Positions 22,241 through 33,587 of a DNA stretch of 64,000 bases are shown piece after piece (the stretch's first letter is position 1; the number at the start of each line of letters is the position of its first letter). The DNA lies in assembly GCF_000758325.1 (NCBI RefSeq), contig NZ_CP009459.1, positions 2,542,001-2,606,000 of the forward strand, written 5' to 3'. The notes beneath the pieces are model-generated. The model ran no database searches. It was not told where the DNA came from and was given only the letters and a program-made list of their open reading frames with translations. Origin of the DNA: Cedecea neteri. GTDB lineage: Bacteria > Pseudomonadota > Gammaproteobacteria > Enterobacterales > Enterobacteriaceae. The translations under genes and the position numbers were made by a program.

Positions 22241-23563
22241 ATGAGTGATTTTTCCCAGACAGTGCCTGAACTGGTTGCCTGGGCCAGGAAAAATGATTTT
22301 TCAATCTCGCTACCTACGGAGCGCCTGACGTTTTTGCTGGCCGTGGCCACCTTAAACGGCGAGCGTCTTGATGGTGAGCTGAGCGAGGGAGAGCTGATCG
22401 ATGCGTTTCGTCACGTCAGCGATGGTTTTGAGCAAACAAGCGAAACCATCAACGTGCGCGCTAACAACGCCATCAACGATATGGTTCGTCAGCGTTTGCT
22501 CAATCGCTTTGTAAGCGAACTAACCGAAGGCAATGCCATTTATCGCCTGACGCCTCTGGGGATTGGCATCACTGACTACTACATTCGCCAGCGTGAGTTT
22601 TCCACGCTGCGTCTGTCTATGCAGCTTTCTATCGTGGCGGGCGAGCTTAAGCGCGCCGCTGATGCGGCCGATGAAGATGGCGATGAGTTTCACTGGCATC
22701 GCAATGTTTATGCGCCGCTCAAATATTCCGTGGCGGAGATTTTCGACAGTATCGATCTCACCCAGCGCATCATGGACGAGCAGCAGCAGCAGGTAAAAGA
22801 TGACATTGCCCAACTGCTGAACAAAGACTGGCGGGCGGCGATTTCAAGCTGTGAACTGCTGTTGTCAGAGACATCCGGCACGCTGCGTGAACTGCAGGAT
22901 ACGCTAGAAGCCGCAGGGGATAAGCTGCAGGCCAACCTGTTGCGCGTTCAGGATTCAACCCTGGGGCGCGACGATCTTCACTTTGTAGACCGCCTGGTGT
23001 TCGACCTGCAAAGCAAACTGGACCGCATTATCAGTTGGGGCCAGCAGGCCATTGACCTGTGGATTGGCTACGACCGCCATGTGCATAAATTTATCCGTAC
23101 CGCTATCGATATGGATAAAAACCGCGTCTTTGCTCAGCGTCTGCGTCAGTCGGTGCAAACCTACTTCGATGCGCCATGGGCGCTGACCTACTCCAGCGCC
23201 GATCGCCTGCTGGATATGCGTGACGAAGAGATGGCATTGCGGGATGAAGAGGTTACCGGCGAGTTACCAAGCGAACTCGAGTTTGAAGAATTTAACGAAA
23301 TTCGTGAACAGCTGGCGGCGCTGATTGAAGCGGCGCTGCAGGTCTACAAAACCCAACAAGCTCCTCTTGATTTGGGCGTTGTGGTACGTGACTACCTCGT
23401 GCAATACCCACGCGCGCGTCACTTCGACGTGGCGCGTATTGTTGTAGACCAGGCGGTGCGTCTGGGCGTAGCGGAAGCGGATTTCACAGGATTGCCGGCT
23501 AAGTGGCAAACCATTAACGATTACGGAGCCAAGGTACAGGCGCATGTCATCAACAAATATTGA
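22241..23563 (+). CDS. mukF: Chromosome partition protein MukF (kleisin)
   Basis: Kleisin subunit of the MukBEF condensin that compacts and segregates the chromosome. 440 residues, equal to E. coli. The N-terminal winged-helix dimerisation region is followed by a helical segment that contacts the MukB neck (about 160-290) and an acidic linker ([16 protein letters not shown] near 335) that binds MukE. It begins 3 bases after cmoM and overlaps mukE by 20 bases, which suggests coupled translation and fixed stoichiometry. Confidence 0.98.
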   Translation: MSDFSQTVPELVAWARKNDFSISLPTERLTFLLAVATLNGERLDGELSEGELIDAFRHVSDGFEQTSETINVRANNAINDMVRQRLLNRFVSELTEGNAIYRLTPLGIGITDYYIRQREFSTLRLSMQLSIVAGELKRAADAADEDGDEFHWHRNVYAPLKYSVAEIFDSIDLTQRIMDEQQQQVKDDIAQLLNKDWRAAISSCELLLSETSGTLRELQDTLEAAGDKLQANLLRVQDSTLGRDDLHFVDRLVFDLQSKLDRIISWGQQAIDLWIGYDRHVHKFIRTAIDMDKNRVFAQRLRQSVQTYFDAPWALTYSSADRLLDMRDEEMALRDEEVTGELPSELEFEEFNEIREQLAALIEAALQVYKTQQAPLDLGVVVRDYLVQYPRARHFDVARIVVDQAVRLGVAEADFTGLPAKWQTINDYGAKVQAHVINKY

Positions 23564-24260
23564 ACAAGTGATGCCGGTTAAACTGGCACAGGCGCTGGCC
23601 AACCCTCTTTTTCCTGCGCTCGACAGTCAGCTGCGCGCCGGGCGTCATATTGGTCTCGAGGAACTGGACAACCACGCCTTTTTGATGGATTTCCAGGAGT
23701 ATCTGGAAGAATTTTACGCGCGCTATAACGTGGAGCTTATCCGAGCGCCAGAAGGCTTTTTCTATCTGCGTCCACGTTCCACCACGCTAATCCCTCGTTC
23801 TGTGCTCTCCGAGCTGGATATGATGGTGGGCAAAATCCTGTGCTACCTCTATCTCAGCCCGGAACGACTGGCTAACGAAGGGATCTTCACCCAGCAGGAA
23901 CTTTACGACGAGCTGCTAACGCTTGCGGATGAAAACAAGCTGCTGAAGCTGGTGAACAACCGCTCCACCGGGTCCGACCTTGACCGCCAAAAGCTGCAGG
24001 AGAAAGTGCGTGCTTCACTGACTCGCCTGCGCCGTCTCGGCATGATCTGGTTTATGGGCCACGACAGCAGCAAATTCCGCATCACCGAATCGGTCTTCCG
24101 CTTCGGCGCTGATGTGCGCACCGGCGATGACCCGCGCGAAGCTCAGCTGCGCATGATTCGCGACGGCGAAGCCATGGCGGTCGAAAGTCGCCTGCAGCTC
24201 AATGATGAGAGCGATGAGCCACAACCAGGACTGGATAACGCGGAGGATGAACAGGAATGA
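23544..24260 (+). CDS. mukE: Chromosome partition protein MukE
   Basis: Kite-type winged-helix subunit that binds the MukF linker and regulates the MukB ATPase. 238 residues; E. coli about 234. Conserved [18 protein letters not shown] at the N-terminus and acidic C-terminal tail [19 protein letters not shown]. It starts inside mukF and overlaps mukB by 4 bases (ATGA). Confidence 0.97.
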   Translation: MSSTNIEQVMPVKLAQALANPLFPALDSQLRAGRHIGLEELDNHAFLMDFQEYLEEFYARYNVELIRAPEGFFYLRPRSTTLIPRSVLSELDMMVGKILCYLYLSPERLANEGIFTQQELYDELLTLADENKLLKLVNNRSTGSDLDRQKLQEKVRASLTRLRRLGMIWFMGHDSSKFRITESVFRFGADVRTGDDPREAQLRMIRDGEAMAVESRLQLNDESDEPQPGLDNAEDEQE

Positions 24261-27200
24261 TTGAACGCGGAAAATTTCGCTCACTGACGCTGGTTAACTG
24301 GAACGGTTTCTTCGCGCGTACCTTCGATCTCGATGAGCTGGTCACCACGCTTTCCGGGGGCAACGGGGCGGGTAAGTCCACCACTATGGCGGCTTTCGTC
24401 ACGGCGCTTATCCCTGACTTAACCTTGCTGCACTTCCGTAACACCACGGAGGCGGGCGCTACCTCAGGTTCTCGCGATAAAGGTCTTCACGGTAAGCTGA
24501 AAGCGGGCGTGTGTTACTCCACGCTGGACGTTATCAACTCACGCCATCAGCGCGTTGTGGTAGGGGTTCGCCTGCAGCAGGTCGCCGGGCGCGACCGTAA
24601 AGTCGACATCAAACCTTTTGCTATTCAGGGCTTGCCAACCTCGATTCAGCCGACGCAGTTACTGACCGAAACGCTGAATGAGCGTCAGGCTCGCGTACTC
24701 AGCCTGCAGGAGCTGAAAGACAAAGTTGAAGCCATTGAAGGCGTGCAGTTCAAGCAGTTCAACTCCATCACCGACTACCACTCGCTGATGTTCGATCTGG
24801 GCATTGTTGCCCGCCGCCTGCGCAGTGCCGCAGACCGTAGCAAATACTATCGCCTGATTGAAGCCTCGCTGTACGGCGGTATTTCCAGCGCGATCACCCG
24901 TTCCCTGCGTGATTACCTGCTGCCGGAAAATGGCGGCGTGCGTAAAGCCTTCCAGGACATGGAAGCGGCGTTGCGTGAAAACCGCATGACGCTGGAAGCG
25001 ATTCGCGTCACCCAGTCCGACCGTGATTTGTTTAAGCACTTAATCTCGGAAGCGACTGACTACGTGGCGGCGGACTACATGCGCCACGCCAACGAACGAC
25101 GTATCCACCTGGATAAAGCGCTGGAATTTCGTCGCGAGCTGCTGGTCAGCCGCCAACAGCTGGCCGCCGAACAGTATAAGCACGTTGATATGGCGCGCGA
25201 GCTGGGCGAACACAGCGGCGCGGAAGGCGATCTGGAAACGGATTACCAGGCCGCAAGCGATCACCTGAACCTGGTGCAAACGGCGATTCGCCAGCAGGAA
25301 AAGATCGAGCGCTACGAAGCTGACCTCGACGAGCTGCAAATTCGTCTTGAAGAGCAAAACGAAATCGTTGCCGAAGCGCACGAGCAGCAGGAAGAAAACG
25401 AAGCCCGGGCCGAAGCCGCCGAGCTGGAAGTGGATGAACTGAAAAGCCAGCTTGCCGATTATCAGCAGGCGCTGGACGTGCAGCAGACCCGTGCGATTCA
25501 GTATCAGCAGGCGCTACAGGCGCTGGAGCGTGCTCGTGAGCTTTGCCATCTGCCGGATTTAACCGCCGACAGCGCCGATGAATGGCTGGACACTTTCAAA
25601 GCGAAAGAGATCGAGGCAACCGACAAACTGCTGTCGCTCGAACAGAAAATGAGCGTGGCTCAGGCGGCGCATAGTCAGTTCGAACATGCTTACCAACTGG
25701 TGACCGCGATCAGTGGCCCGGTGAGTCGTAGCGAAGCCTGGGACACCGCGCGTGAATTACTGCGCGACAGCAGCAACCAGCGCCATCTGGCCGAGCAGGT
25801 TCAGCCGCTGCGTATGCGCCTCAACGAGCTGGAACAGCGTCTGCGTGAACAGCAGGAAGCCGAGCGTTTACTCGCTGACTTCTGTAAACGCCAGGGCAAA
25901 CAGTTCGATCCGGAAGAGCTTGAGGCGCTGCATGAGGAACTGGAAGAGCGCATCGGCGCGCTGCAGCAAACCGTAGCCGAAGCAAGCGAACAGCGCATGG
26001 CGCTGCGTCAGGAGCTGGAACAGATTCAGGCCAGCATCAAAACGCTGAACCTGCGCGCGCCAAGATGGATTGCGGCGCAAACCAGCCTGACTCAGCTGTG
26101 CGAGCAAAGCGGCGAGCAATTCGAAGCCAGCCAGCAGGTGACTGAGTACATGCAGCAACTGCTGGAACGCGAGCGCGAATCCACCGTTGAGCGTGACGAA
26201 GTCGGGTCGCGTAAACGAGCCGTAGATGACGAAATCGAACGCCTCAGCCAGCCTGGTGGTGCCGAAGATCCGCGCCTCAACGCGCTGGCCGAACGTTTTG
26301 GCGGCGTGCTGCTGTCTGAAATTTATGACGATATCGGTCTCGAAGATGCGCCTTACTTCTCCGCGTTGTATGGCCCATCCCGTCACGCCATCGTGGTGCC
26401 CGATCTTTCGCTGGTGCGCGAGCAGCTTGAAAATCTGGAAGATTGCCCGGAAGACTTGTACCTGATTGAAGGGGACCCGTCTTCGTTCGATGACAGCGTC
26501 TTCACCGTTGAAGAGATGGACGCGGCGGTGCTCGTCAAAACCGCTGAACGCCAGTGGCGCTATTCGCGTCTGCCGGAGCTGCCGCTGTTTGGCCGTGCCG
26601 CGCGTGAAAACCGCCTTGAAGCCCTGCATAACGAACGTGAGTCACTGGCCGAGCGCTTCGCGACGCTTTCTTTCGATGTGCAAAAAAACCAGCGCCTGCA
26701 CCAGTCGTTTAGCCGCTTTATCGGCCAGCATTTGGGCGTGGCGTTTGAAGACGATCCTGAGGCGGAAATTCGCCACCTCAACAGCCGCCGCGGTGAGATT
26801 GAGCGGGCGATCAACAACCACGAAAATGACAATCAGCAGCAGCGCCAGCAGTTTGAACAGGCAAAAGAGGGCGTGGCCCAGCTTAACCGCCTGCTGCCGC
26901 GTATTAGCCTGCTGAGTGACGAAACGCTGGCCGATCGCTGCGATGAAATCCAGGAACGCCTGGATGAAGCCGAAGAGTCAGCTCGCTTTATTCACCAGCA
27001 CGGCAACCAGTTGATCAAGCTGGAAGGCGTTGCTAGCGTGCTACAGAGCGACCCTGAACAGTTCGAGCAGCTCAAAGACGACTACGCTCATGCGCAGCAA
27101 ATACAGCGTGATGCCCGCCAGCGCGCGTTTGCGCTGACCGAAGTTGTGCAGCGCCGCGCCCACTTTAGCTACAGCGATTCTGCCGCCATGCTGGACGGTA

Positions 27201-28714
27201 ACAGCGATCTGAATGAGAAGCTGCGCCAGCGTCTGGAACAGGCTGAAGTGGAGCGCACGCGCTCCCGCGAAGCGCTGCGTCAGCATGCCCAGCAGCTGGG
27301 TCAATACAACCAGCTTCTGGCGTCGCTGAAAAGTTCGTTTGATACCAAAAAAGAGCTGCTGACGGATCTGCATAAAGAGCTGCAGGATATCGGCGTTCGC
27401 GCGGATACCGGGGCTGAAGAAAGAGCGCGTGCGCGCCGCGATGAGCTGCATACCGCGCTCAGCAACAACCGCTCGCGCCGTAACCAGCTTGAGAAGCAGC
27501 TGACTTACTGCGAAGCAGAGATGAACAACCTGACCCGCAAGCTGAAGCAGCTGGAGCGTAATTACTTTGAAATGCGCGAGCAGGTTGTGACGGCGAAAGC
27601 AGGCTGGTGCGCTGTCATGCGTATGGTGAAAGACAACGGCGTTGAGCGTCGTCTGCACCGCCGTGAACTGGCTTATCTCTCCGGGGACGATCTGCGCTCC
27701 ATGTCGGATAAGGCGTTGGGTGCGCTGCGTCTGGCGGTGGCCGACAACGAACATCTGCGCGATGTACTGCGTCTGTCGGAAGATCCGAAGCGTCCTGAGC
27801 GCAAGATTCAGTTCTTCGTCGCGGTTTATCAGCATCTGCGCGAGCGTATTCGCCAGGACATCATTCGTACCGACGATCCGGTTGAAGCCATCGAGCAGAT
27901 GGAAATCGAACTGAGTCGCCTGACGGAAGAGCTGACGTCGCGCGAGCAGAAACTGGCGATCAGCTCCCGTAGCGTGGCGAACATTATTCGCAAGACGATC
28001 CAGCGCGAGCAGAACCGTATTCGCATGCTCAACCAGGGTCTGCAAAGTGTCTCCTTCGGCCAGGTGAAGAGCGTTCGTTTGAACGTCAACGTGCGCGAGG
28101 CTCACGCAACGCTGCTGAACGTACTTTCCGAGCAGCATGAGCAGCATCAGGATTTGTTTAACAGCAATCGCCTGACCTTCTCCGAAGCGCTGGCGAAGCT
28201 GTATCAGCGCCTTAACCCGCAGATCGACATGGGCCAGCGCACGCCGCAGACCATCGGCGAAGAGCTGCTGGATTACCGCAACTATCTGGAAATGGAAGTT
28301 GAGGTAAACCGCGGTTCAGACGGCTGGCTGCGTGCAGAAAGTGGGGCGCTGTCCACCGGGGAAGCTATCGGTACCGGGATGTCTATCCTGGTGATGGTTG
28401 TTCAGAGCTGGGAAGATGAGTCGCAGCGCCTGCGTGGGAAAGATATTTCCCCTTGCCGCCTGCTGTTCCTGGACGAAGCGGCGCGACTGGATGCCAAGTC
28501 CATCGCCACGCTGTTTGAGCTGTGTGAACGTCTGGAAATGCAGTTAATTATTGCGGCTCCAGAGAACATCAGCCCGGAAAAAGGGACTACCTATAAGCTG
28601 GTGCGTAAGGTCTTCCAGAACAGCGAGCACGTTCACGTTGTTGGCCTGCGTGGCTTTGCGGCCCCGGCGCTGCCAGAGCCGCAACAGGGTTCGGAAACGG
28701 CGGACGCCTCGTAA
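24257..28714 (+). CDS. mukB: Chromosome partition protein MukB (SMC-like ATPase)
   Basis: SMC-family ATPase of the condensin, a large V-shaped dimer that loops DNA and binds topoisomerase IV at its hinge. 1485 residues, E. coli 1486. The N-terminal head has Walker [13 protein letters not shown] near 33-44. Long coiled-coil arms rich in Gln, Glu and Arg flank a hinge at about 645-780. The C-terminal head has the signature [14 protein letters not shown] near 1365 and Walker [12 protein letters not shown] near 1402. It ends 28 bases before a strong terminator. The presence of MukBEF, with fabA/lonH nearby, is typical of Enterobacterales. Confidence 0.99.
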   Translation: MIERGKFRSLTLVNWNGFFARTFDLDELVTTLSGGNGAGKSTTMAAFVTALIPDLTLLHFRNTTEAGATSGSRDKGLHGKLKAGVCYSTLDVINSRHQRVVVGVRLQQVAGRDRKVDIKPFAIQGLPTSIQPTQLLTETLNERQARVLSLQELKDKVEAIEGVQFKQFNSITDYHSLMFDLGIVARRLRSAADRSKYYRLIEASLYGGISSAITRSLRDYLLPENGGVRKAFQDMEAALRENRMTLEAIRVTQSDRDLFKHLISEATDYVAADYMRHANERRIHLDKALEFRRELLVSRQQLAAEQYKHVDMARELGEHSGAEGDLETDYQAASDHLNLVQTAIRQQEKIERYEADLDELQIRLEEQNEIVAEAHEQQEENEARAEAAELEVDELKSQLADYQQALDVQQTRAIQYQQALQALERARELCHLPDLTADSADEWLDTFKAKEIEATDKLLSLEQKMSVAQAAHSQFEHAYQLVTAISGPVSRSEAWDTARELLRDSSNQRHLAEQVQPLRMRLNELEQRLREQQEAERLLADFCKRQGKQFDPEELEALHEELEERIGALQQTVAEASEQRMALRQELEQIQASIKTLNLRAPRWIAAQTSLTQLCEQSGEQFEASQQVTEYMQQLLERERESTVERDEVGSRKRAVDDEIERLSQPGGAEDPRLNALAERFGGVLLSEIYDDIGLEDAPYFSALYGPSRHAIVVPDLSLVREQLENLEDCPEDLYLIEGDPSSFDDSVFTVEEMDAAVLVKTAERQWRYSRLPELPLFGRAARENRLEALHNERESLAERFATLSFDVQKNQRLHQSFSRFIGQHLGVAFEDDPEAEIRHLNSRRGEIERAINNHENDNQQQRQQFEQAKEGVAQLNRLLPRISLLSDETLADRCDEIQERLDEAEESARFIHQHGNQLIKLEGVASVLQSDPEQFEQLKDDYAHAQQIQRDARQRAFALTEVVQRRAHFSYSDSAAMLDGNSDLNEKLRQRLEQAEVERTRSREALRQHAQQLGQYNQLLASLKSSFDTKKELLTDLHKELQDIGVRADTGAEERARARRDELHTALSNNRSRRNQLEKQLTYCEAEMNNLTRKLKQLERNYFEMREQVVTAKAGWCAVMRMVKDNGVERRLHRRELAYLSGDDLRSMSDKALGALRLAVADNEHLRDVLRLSEDPKRPERKIQFFVAVYQHLRERIRQDIIRTDDPVEAIEQMEIELSRLTEELTSREQKLAISSRSVANIIRKTIQREQNRIRMLNQGLQSVSFGQVKSVRLNVNVREAHATLLNVLSEQHEQHQDLFNSNRLTFSEALAKLYQRLNPQIDMGQRTPQTIGEELLDYRNYLEMEVEVNRGSDGWLRAESGALSTGEAIGTGMSILVMVVQSWEDESQRLRGKDISPCRLLFLDEAARLDAKSIATLFELCERLEMQLIIAAPENISPEKGTTYKLVRKVFQNSEHVHVVGLRGFAAPALPEPQQGSETADAS

Positions 28715-28742
28715 ACCAGCGATACTGGATGCGATATTATCA

Positions 28743-28767
28743 AGCGGGCTACGGCCCGCTTTTTCTT
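28743..28767 (+). terminator. Intrinsic terminator after mukB
   Basis: AGCGGGC-TACG-GCCCGCT stem followed by TTTTCTTT. Confidence 0.88.
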
Positions 28768-28787
28768 TGTCGCGAACAGTCTTAATC

Positions 28788-28802
28788 TTTAATTTTCTTT
28801 AC
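28788..28802 (-). promoter_or_regulatory. CpxR-like box upstream of ldtD
   Basis: Read on the minus strand, GTAAA-GAAAA-TTAAA matches the CpxR consensus GTAAA-N5-GTAAA in 9 of 10 positions. ldtD belongs to the Cpx envelope stress regulon in E. coli. A TATACT at 28834-28839 may be the -10 element. The region is AT-rich, so chance matches are possible. Confidence 0.45.
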
Positions 28803-28896
28803 ATTTTGTCAGGCAAATGGTTTTTACTGTTTATATACTAGTGGTGAATACTTCCCGCCTTTGACGGTGAGCACAGTAATAAACAGGGGGCAAGGG

Positions 28897-30735
28897 ATGT
28901 TGCTTAGAAAAGTTAAAGATTTTCGATTATCGGCAGTCGGTTACTGCCTGGCGCTCAGTTTCGCTCCGCTGTTTGTGGCCCAGGCCGACGAGCCTGCCGT
29001 CGTTCCCTCCGACAGTTCTGCTTTCCAGACCGATCGGCCCACGGAACTCAATCAGCCTTTGGCGCAGTCTACGGCAACGGCCACGATGGCCGGGACTTTG
29101 CCAACAAACACCTCCACGATGTCGGCGGCACAGAGCCGGTCGCAGCTTATTGCGGGCCTGCCTGCGGGTTACACGCCAGTGTATCTCAACGCCCTGTCGG
29201 CCTTCTACGCCGCGCGCGACATGAAGCCGATGTGGGAAAACCGTGATGCGGTTAAAGCCTTTCAGCAACAGCTGGCGGAAGTGGCCATTGCCGGAATACA
29301 GCCGCAGTTTAACCAGTGGGTTGAGCTGTTGACCGATCCCGCAGTGACCGGTATGGCGCGCGATGTGGTGCTTTCCGACGCCATGATGGGTTACCTGCAG
29401 TTCGTTTCGGGGATCCCGATTGACGGCAATCGCTGGCTTTATAGCAGCACGCCTTACAAGTTAAAAACGCCGCCCCTGTCTGTGATTAACCAGTGGCAGG
29501 TAGCCGTTGATCAGGGTTCTCTGGTGAACTTTATCGACAGCCTTGCGCCTCAGCATCCGCAGTATGCGCAGTTGCATCAGTCCCTGATTCACCTGTTGGG
29601 TGATACCCGCCCGTGGCCGCAGATGGCCGGTAAAGAGACCTTGAGACCAGGGCAGTGGAGCAACGACGTGGGGGCGCTGAGAGAAATTCTTGCCCGAACC
29701 GGAATGCTTCAGGACAAGCCATCGGGCGTGACCAGCGTGGGTGATGTCACCATAAGCCCGTCAGCGATTAACGTCGAAGACGCGTCTCCTCAGACTGGCA
29801 AGAAAAAATCTCAGGGTGCTGCCCGCGGCGTTTATAGTCGCGATCTGGTCGATGGCGTGAAACGCTTCCAGCAATGGCAAGGGCTAGGCTCGGATGGTGC
29901 GATTGGCCAACTGACGCGCGACTGGCTTAACGTCACACCTCAGCAGCGTGCGGCCCTGGTGGCATTGAATATTCAGCGCTTGCGTCTGCTGCCGGATAAA
30001 CTCGAAACCGGCATTATGGTGAACATTCCTAACTATTCGCTGGTGTATTACCTGAACGGTAATGAAGCGCTGGCTTCTCGCGTTATCGTTGGGCGCCCGG
30101 ATCGTAAAACTCCGATGATGAGTAGCGCGCTGAACAACGTTGTGGTTAACCCGCCGTGGAACGTGCCGCCGACGCTGGCGCGAAAAGATATTTTACCCAA
30201 GGTTCGCCAGAATCCGGGTTACCTGGAGCAGCACGGCTATAGCGTGATTCGCGGCTGGAGCAACAATGCGGAGATGATCGATCCGTGGCGCGTAGACTGG
30301 TCGACGATCACCGAGAATAATCTGCCGTTCCGCTTCCAGCAGAAGCCCGGCACGCAGAACTCGCTTGGACGCTACAAGTTCAATATGCCGAGTTCCGACG
30401 CCATCTACCTGCATGACACGCCCAATCATAACCTCTTCCAGAAGGATGCCAGGGCGCTGAGTTCAGGCTGTGTACGCGTCAACAAGGCGTCTGAGCTGGC
30501 AAATATGCTGTTGCAGGATGCCGGATGGAATGATTCCCGTATATCCAGTACCTTGCAGGAAGGAAACACTAAGTACGTCAATATCCGCCATAATATTCCG
30601 GTTAATCTTTACTATCTGACCGCTTTTGTCGGAAAAGATGGCCGCACCGAGTTCCGTACAGATATTTACAATTATGATCTCACCGCGCGATCTGGCGCAC
30701 AAAACCTCGCAAAAGCCGGGTTATTAATCCGCTAA
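28897..30735 (+). CDS. ldtD: L,D-transpeptidase LdtD (YcbB)
   Basis: Periplasmic enzyme that makes 3-3 crosslinks in peptidoglycan, important under envelope stress and for beta-lactam tolerance. 612 residues from [17 protein letters not shown]. coli 615. A signal peptide ends at about VAQA-DE (residues 31-33). Then follow a variable Thr/Ser-rich linker, a scaffold domain, a peptidoglycan-binding helical region ([20 protein letters not shown] near 319) and the YkuD catalytic domain, with the active-site cysteine in [13 protein letters not shown] and histidine in [15 protein letters not shown] extension to 28861 is not supported. It stands alone after the mukB terminator; mepK follows after 184 bases. 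Confidence 0.97.
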   Translation: MLLRKVKDFRLSAVGYCLALSFAPLFVAQADEPAVVPSDSSAFQTDRPTELNQPLAQSTATATMAGTLPTNTSTMSAAQSRSQLIAGLPAGYTPVYLNALSAFYAARDMKPMWENRDAVKAFQQQLAEVAIAGIQPQFNQWVELLTDPAVTGMARDVVLSDAMMGYLQFVSGIPIDGNRWLYSSTPYKLKTPPLSVINQWQVAVDQGSLVNFIDSLAPQHPQYAQLHQSLIHLLGDTRPWPQMAGKETLRPGQWSNDVGALREILARTGMLQDKPSGVTSVGDVTISPSAINVEDASPQTGKKKSQGAARGVYSRDLVDGVKRFQQWQGLGSDGAIGQLTRDWLNVTPQQRAALVALNIQRLRLLPDKLETGIMVNIPNYSLVYYLNGNEALASRVIVGRPDRKTPMMSSALNNVVVNPPWNVPPTLARKDILPKVRQNPGYLEQHGYSVIRGWSNNAEMIDPWRVDWSTITENNLPFRFQQKPGTQNSLGRYKFNMPSSDAIYLHDTPNHNLFQKDARALSSGCVRVNKASELANMLLQDAGWNDSRISSTLQEGNTKYVNIRHNIPVNLYYLTAFVGKDGRTEFRTDIYNYDLTARSGAQNLAKAGLLIR

Positions 30736-30919
30736 ACGCAACATTTCTAATGAATTAGTGGTCGTAGAAAATGTAAAACTCAGTCGGGTCCTCTACAGGG
30801 CCCGCCGTTGCTGGGTTTTATCGTGCCTTGACTCCCCGGATTCGGGCAGTTATGGTGCGATGGCTGTGCGCAAAAGTGCATATTAAACCATCATTTTATT
30901 ACCTGTAGACCTGGATATC

Positions 30920-31468
30920 ATGGACAAATTTGACGCTAATCGCCGCAAGCTACTGGCTTTGGGGGGCGTGGCTTTCGGTGCCGCTCTCATGCCTTTGCCG
31001 TCGTTTGCCACCCTCTCGACACCACGCCCGCGTATTTTGACTCTCAATAACCTGCATACTGGAGAGTCATTGAAAGCTGAGTTTTTTGATGGCAGAGGCT
31101 ATATTCAGGATGAATTAGCAAAACTTAATCACTTCTTCCGGGACTACCGGGCGAACAAGATTAAATCCATCGATCCTTCCCTGTTTGACCAACTCTATCG
31201 CCTGCAGGGGCTTTTGGGGACTAACAAGCCGGTCCAGCTGGTTTCCGGTTACCGTTCCATCGACACCAATAATGAACTCCGTGCCCACAGCCGTGGTGTA
31301 GCGAAAAAAAGCTACCACACCAAAGGCCAGGCGATGGATTTCCATATTGAAGGCGTTTCGTTAAGCAATATTCGCAAAGCAGCATTATCAATGCGGGCAG
31401 GTGGTGTAGGATACTACCCCAGCAGCGACTTTGTGCATATTGACACCGGGCCGGTAAGGCACTGGTAA
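30920..31468 (+). CDS. mepK: Murein DD-endopeptidase MepK
   Basis: Periplasmic endopeptidase that cuts 3-3 (and 4-3) peptide crosslinks. 182 residues, equal to E. coli YcbK. The N-terminus NRRKLLALGGVAFGAAL has the twin arginines of a Tat signal, with cleavage near SFA-TLS (about residue 30). The M15-type zinc ligands are seen in SYHTKGQAMDFHI near 133 and FVHIDTGPVRHW at the C-terminus. Its place next to ldtD is functionally coherent: one enzyme forms 3-3 links and the other opens them. Confidence 0.97.
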   Translation: MDKFDANRRKLLALGGVAFGAALMPLPSFATLSTPRPRILTLNNLHTGESLKAEFFDGRGYIQDELAKLNHFFRDYRANKIKSIDPSLFDQLYRLQGLLGTNKPVQLVSGYRSIDTNNELRAHSRGVAKKSYHTKGQAMDFHIEGVSLSNIRKAALSMRAGGVGYYPSSDFVHIDTGPVRHW

Positions 31469-31507
31469 AACAACGGAATCCGGCTTTGTTGTCGGTAATG
31501 GAGCAGC

Positions 31508-32155
31508 ATGAACTATCACATTATTCCGGTCACGGCTTTTGCCCAGAACTGTTCTCTTATTTGGTGCAAGGAAACGCAGCAGGCGGCGCTGGTGGATCCC
31601 GGCGGCGATGCGGCGCGCATTAAGCAAGAAGTGGCGCAAAAAGGCGTGCAGATTAGCCAAATCCTGTTGACGCATGGTCATCTCGATCACGTTGGCGCGG
31701 CGGCTGAGCTGGCGGCACATTACGGCGTGCCCGTTGTGGGGCCGGAAAAAGAAGATGAGTTCTGGCTGCAGGGACTGCCGCAGCAAAGCCGGATGTTTGG
31801 CCTCGACGAGTGTCAGCCTTTGACGCCGGACCGCTGGTTAAACGAAGGGGAATGTGTTTCCGTAGGGAATGTAACTTTACAGGTGTTGCATTGTCCGGGG
31901 CATACGCCTGGCCATATCGTTTTCTTCGATGCGGACTCTCGTTTACTGATTTCGGGTGATGTTATCTTTAAAGGTGGAGTAGGGCGCAGCGATTTCCCGC
32001 GCGGCGATCACGCGGCGTTGATTGATTCGATCAAACGTAAGCTGCTACCGCTGGGGGATGATGTGACCTTTATTCCCGGCCACGGCCCAATGTCTACGCT
32101 GGGTTACGAGCGCCTGCATAATCCGTTTTTGCAGGATGAGCAGCCGGTCTGGTAA
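31508..32155 (+). CDS. gloC: Type II hydroxyacylglutathione hydrolase GloC
   Basis: Cytoplasmic glyoxalase II isoenzyme (YcbL) of the metallo-beta-lactamase fold, completing methylglyoxal detoxification. 215 residues, equal to E. coli. Metal ligands: THGHLDHVG near 55-63, HCPGHTPGH near 129-137, DVIF and GHGP near 195. It follows mepK after 39 bases and ends at a bidirectional terminator facing aspC. Confidence 0.96.
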   Translation: MNYHIIPVTAFAQNCSLIWCKETQQAALVDPGGDAARIKQEVAQKGVQISQILLTHGHLDHVGAAAELAAHYGVPVVGPEKEDEFWLQGLPQQSRMFGLDECQPLTPDRWLNEGECVSVGNVTLQVLHCPGHTPGHIVFFDADSRLLISGDVIFKGGVGRSDFPRGDHAALIDSIKRKLLPLGDDVTFIPGHGPMSTLGYERLHNPFLQDEQPVW

Positions 32156-32169
32156 AGCGGGTTTCAAAT

Positions 32170-32196
32170 AAAAAAGAGCCGCTTATGCGGCTCTTT
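32170..32196. terminator. Bidirectional terminator between gloC and aspC
   Basis: AAGAGCCGC-TTAT-GCGGCTCTT flanked by an A-run on one side and TTTTG on the other, between convergent genes 56 bases apart. Confidence 0.88.
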
Positions 32197-32211
32197 TGCT
32201 ATGCGTGGTGA

Positions 32212-33402
32212 TTACAGCACAGCAACGATGGCTTCGCACAGCGGCGCCATGTTATCCGGCGTCATGCCCGCCACGTTAACGCGGCCAGATGCGACGGCGT
32301 AAACGCCAAACTCTTCACGCAGGCGTAGAACCTGTTCTTTGGTCAGGCCGCTGAACGAGAACATCCCGTTCTGGTTAATGATGAAGCTAAAGTCGCGATT
32401 GGCGCCTTTCTCCTGCAGGGTATTCACAAACAGCTGACGCATGCGGTGAATGCGCTGGCGCATATCGGTCAGCTCTTGTTCCCACATGGTACGCAGCGCG
32501 TCGTTGCTCAGAATCGTCGCTACAACGGAGGCGCCGTGTGCCGGTGGGTTGGAGTAGTTGGCGCGAATAACCGATTTTACCTGGCTGAATGAACGGTCAG
32601 CGGTGTCGGCATCGGCGGCAACCAGCGTGAAAGCGCCCACGCGTTCGTTGTACAAACCGAAGTTCTTGGAGTAGGAGCTGGCCACCAGCAGTTCTTTGTG
32701 AGCGGCTGCGAAAAGACGCAGGCCTTCAGCATCTTCTTCCAGACCACGAGCAAAGCCCTGGTAAGCAAAGTCAAACAGCGGCAGCCAGCCTTTGGCCAGC
32801 GACATCTCTGCCAGCGTTTTCCACTGTTCAGCGGTAGGATCGATCCCGGTAGGGTTATGGCAGCAGCCGTGGAACAGCACCACGTCACCGGCTTCCGCCG
32901 CCTGCAGGCTGGCCACCAGGCCATCAAAGTCCAGGCTGTGATTTTCCGCGTCATAGTAGGCGTACTCTTTCACTTCCAGGCCCGCTGCGTTAAACACGCT
33001 TTTATGGTTAGGCCAGCTTGGGTTACTCACCCAGACGCGTTTTGCTGAGGTGTTTTTTGCCAGGAAATCAGCGGCAACGCGCAGCGCACCGGTCCCGCCT
33101 GGGGTTTGCGCCGTACGGGCACGTTTGTCGGCAATAAGCGCGTTGCTTTTGCCAAACAGCAGCTCTTGCGTGCAGCGGCCAAACTCTGGAATACCATCAA
33201 TGCCCAGATAGTTTTTGGTGGTCTCATTTTCCAACAGATAAAGCTCAGCTTTCTTCACGCTGGTCAGGACAGGGGTTTTACCGGTCTCGTCCTTATAGAC
33301 CCCGATGCCGAGGTTAATTTTGGTTGGACGGTCGTCGGCGCGAAACAGGTCAGCCAGACCAAGAATAGGATCGGCAGGGGCAGCGGTAATGTTCTCAAAC
33401 AT
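32212..33402 (-). CDS. aspC: Aspartate aminotransferase
   Basis: PLP enzyme interconverting aspartate/oxoglutarate and oxaloacetate/glutamate; also acts on aromatic amino acids. 396 residues from [16 protein letters not shown], equal to E. coli; the frame extends 4 codons further to 33414. The PLP lysine is in [16 protein letters not shown] near 246, and the substrate-binding [13 protein letters not shown] is near 189-201. Confidence 0.98.
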   Translation of the reverse strand: MFENITAAPADPILGLADLFRADDRPTKINLGIGVYKDETGKTPVLTSVKKAELYLLENETTKNYLGIDGIPEFGRCTQELLFGKSNALIADKRARTAQTPGGTGALRVAADFLAKNTSAKRVWVSNPSWPNHKSVFNAAGLEVKEYAYYDAENHSLDFDGLVASLQAAEAGDVVLFHGCCHNPTGIDPTAEQWKTLAEMSLAKGWLPLFDFAYQGFARGLEEDAEGLRLFAAAHKELLVASSYSKNFGLYNERVGAFTLVAADADTADRSFSQVKSVIRANYSNPPAHGASVVATILSNDALRTMWEQELTDMRQRIHRMRQLFVNTLQEKGANRDFSFIINQNGMFSFSGLTKEQVLRLREEFGVYAVASGRVNVAGMTPDNMAPLCEAIVAVL

Positions 33403-33440
33403 GACGGGTTCCATTAGTGATATCGGGGGAAATCGCTTTC

Positions 33441-33469
33441 AGGTTAACTGCTGTTTTACGAATTGCCAA
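33441..33469 (-). promoter_or_regulatory. Candidate aspC promoter
   Basis: On the minus strand TTGGCA, a 17-base spacer and TAACCT, with the -10 element ending 39 bases before the aspC ATG. Plausible sigma-70 promoter, not confirmed. Confidence 0.4.
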
Positions 33470-33530
33470 CCGTTTGCGACAAAAAGAGACAGTTAGCGAT
33501 AACATCGGGTTTATTCTACTTTTTTGCCAT

Positions 33531-33558
33531 AAAAAAACAGGGCCGAAGCCCTGTTTTT
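33531..33558 (-). terminator. Intrinsic terminator after ompF
   Basis: AAAAACAGGGC-TTCG-GCCCTGTTTTT on the minus strand, continuing into T residues, 30 bases beyond the ompF stop. Confidence 0.88.
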
Positions 33559-33587
33559 AAACATTTCAGACAAACAAATGGCTGAAA

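Noticed and set aside
27041-28147. 368-codon open frame antisense to mukB
   Set aside because: Mirror of coiled-coil coding sequence; low complexity composition without motif.
30781-30830. Hairpin CGGGTCCT/AGGGCCCG after ldtD as a terminator
   Set aside because: 8-bp stem, but no T-run directly follows (GCCGTTGCTGGG), so it was not called.
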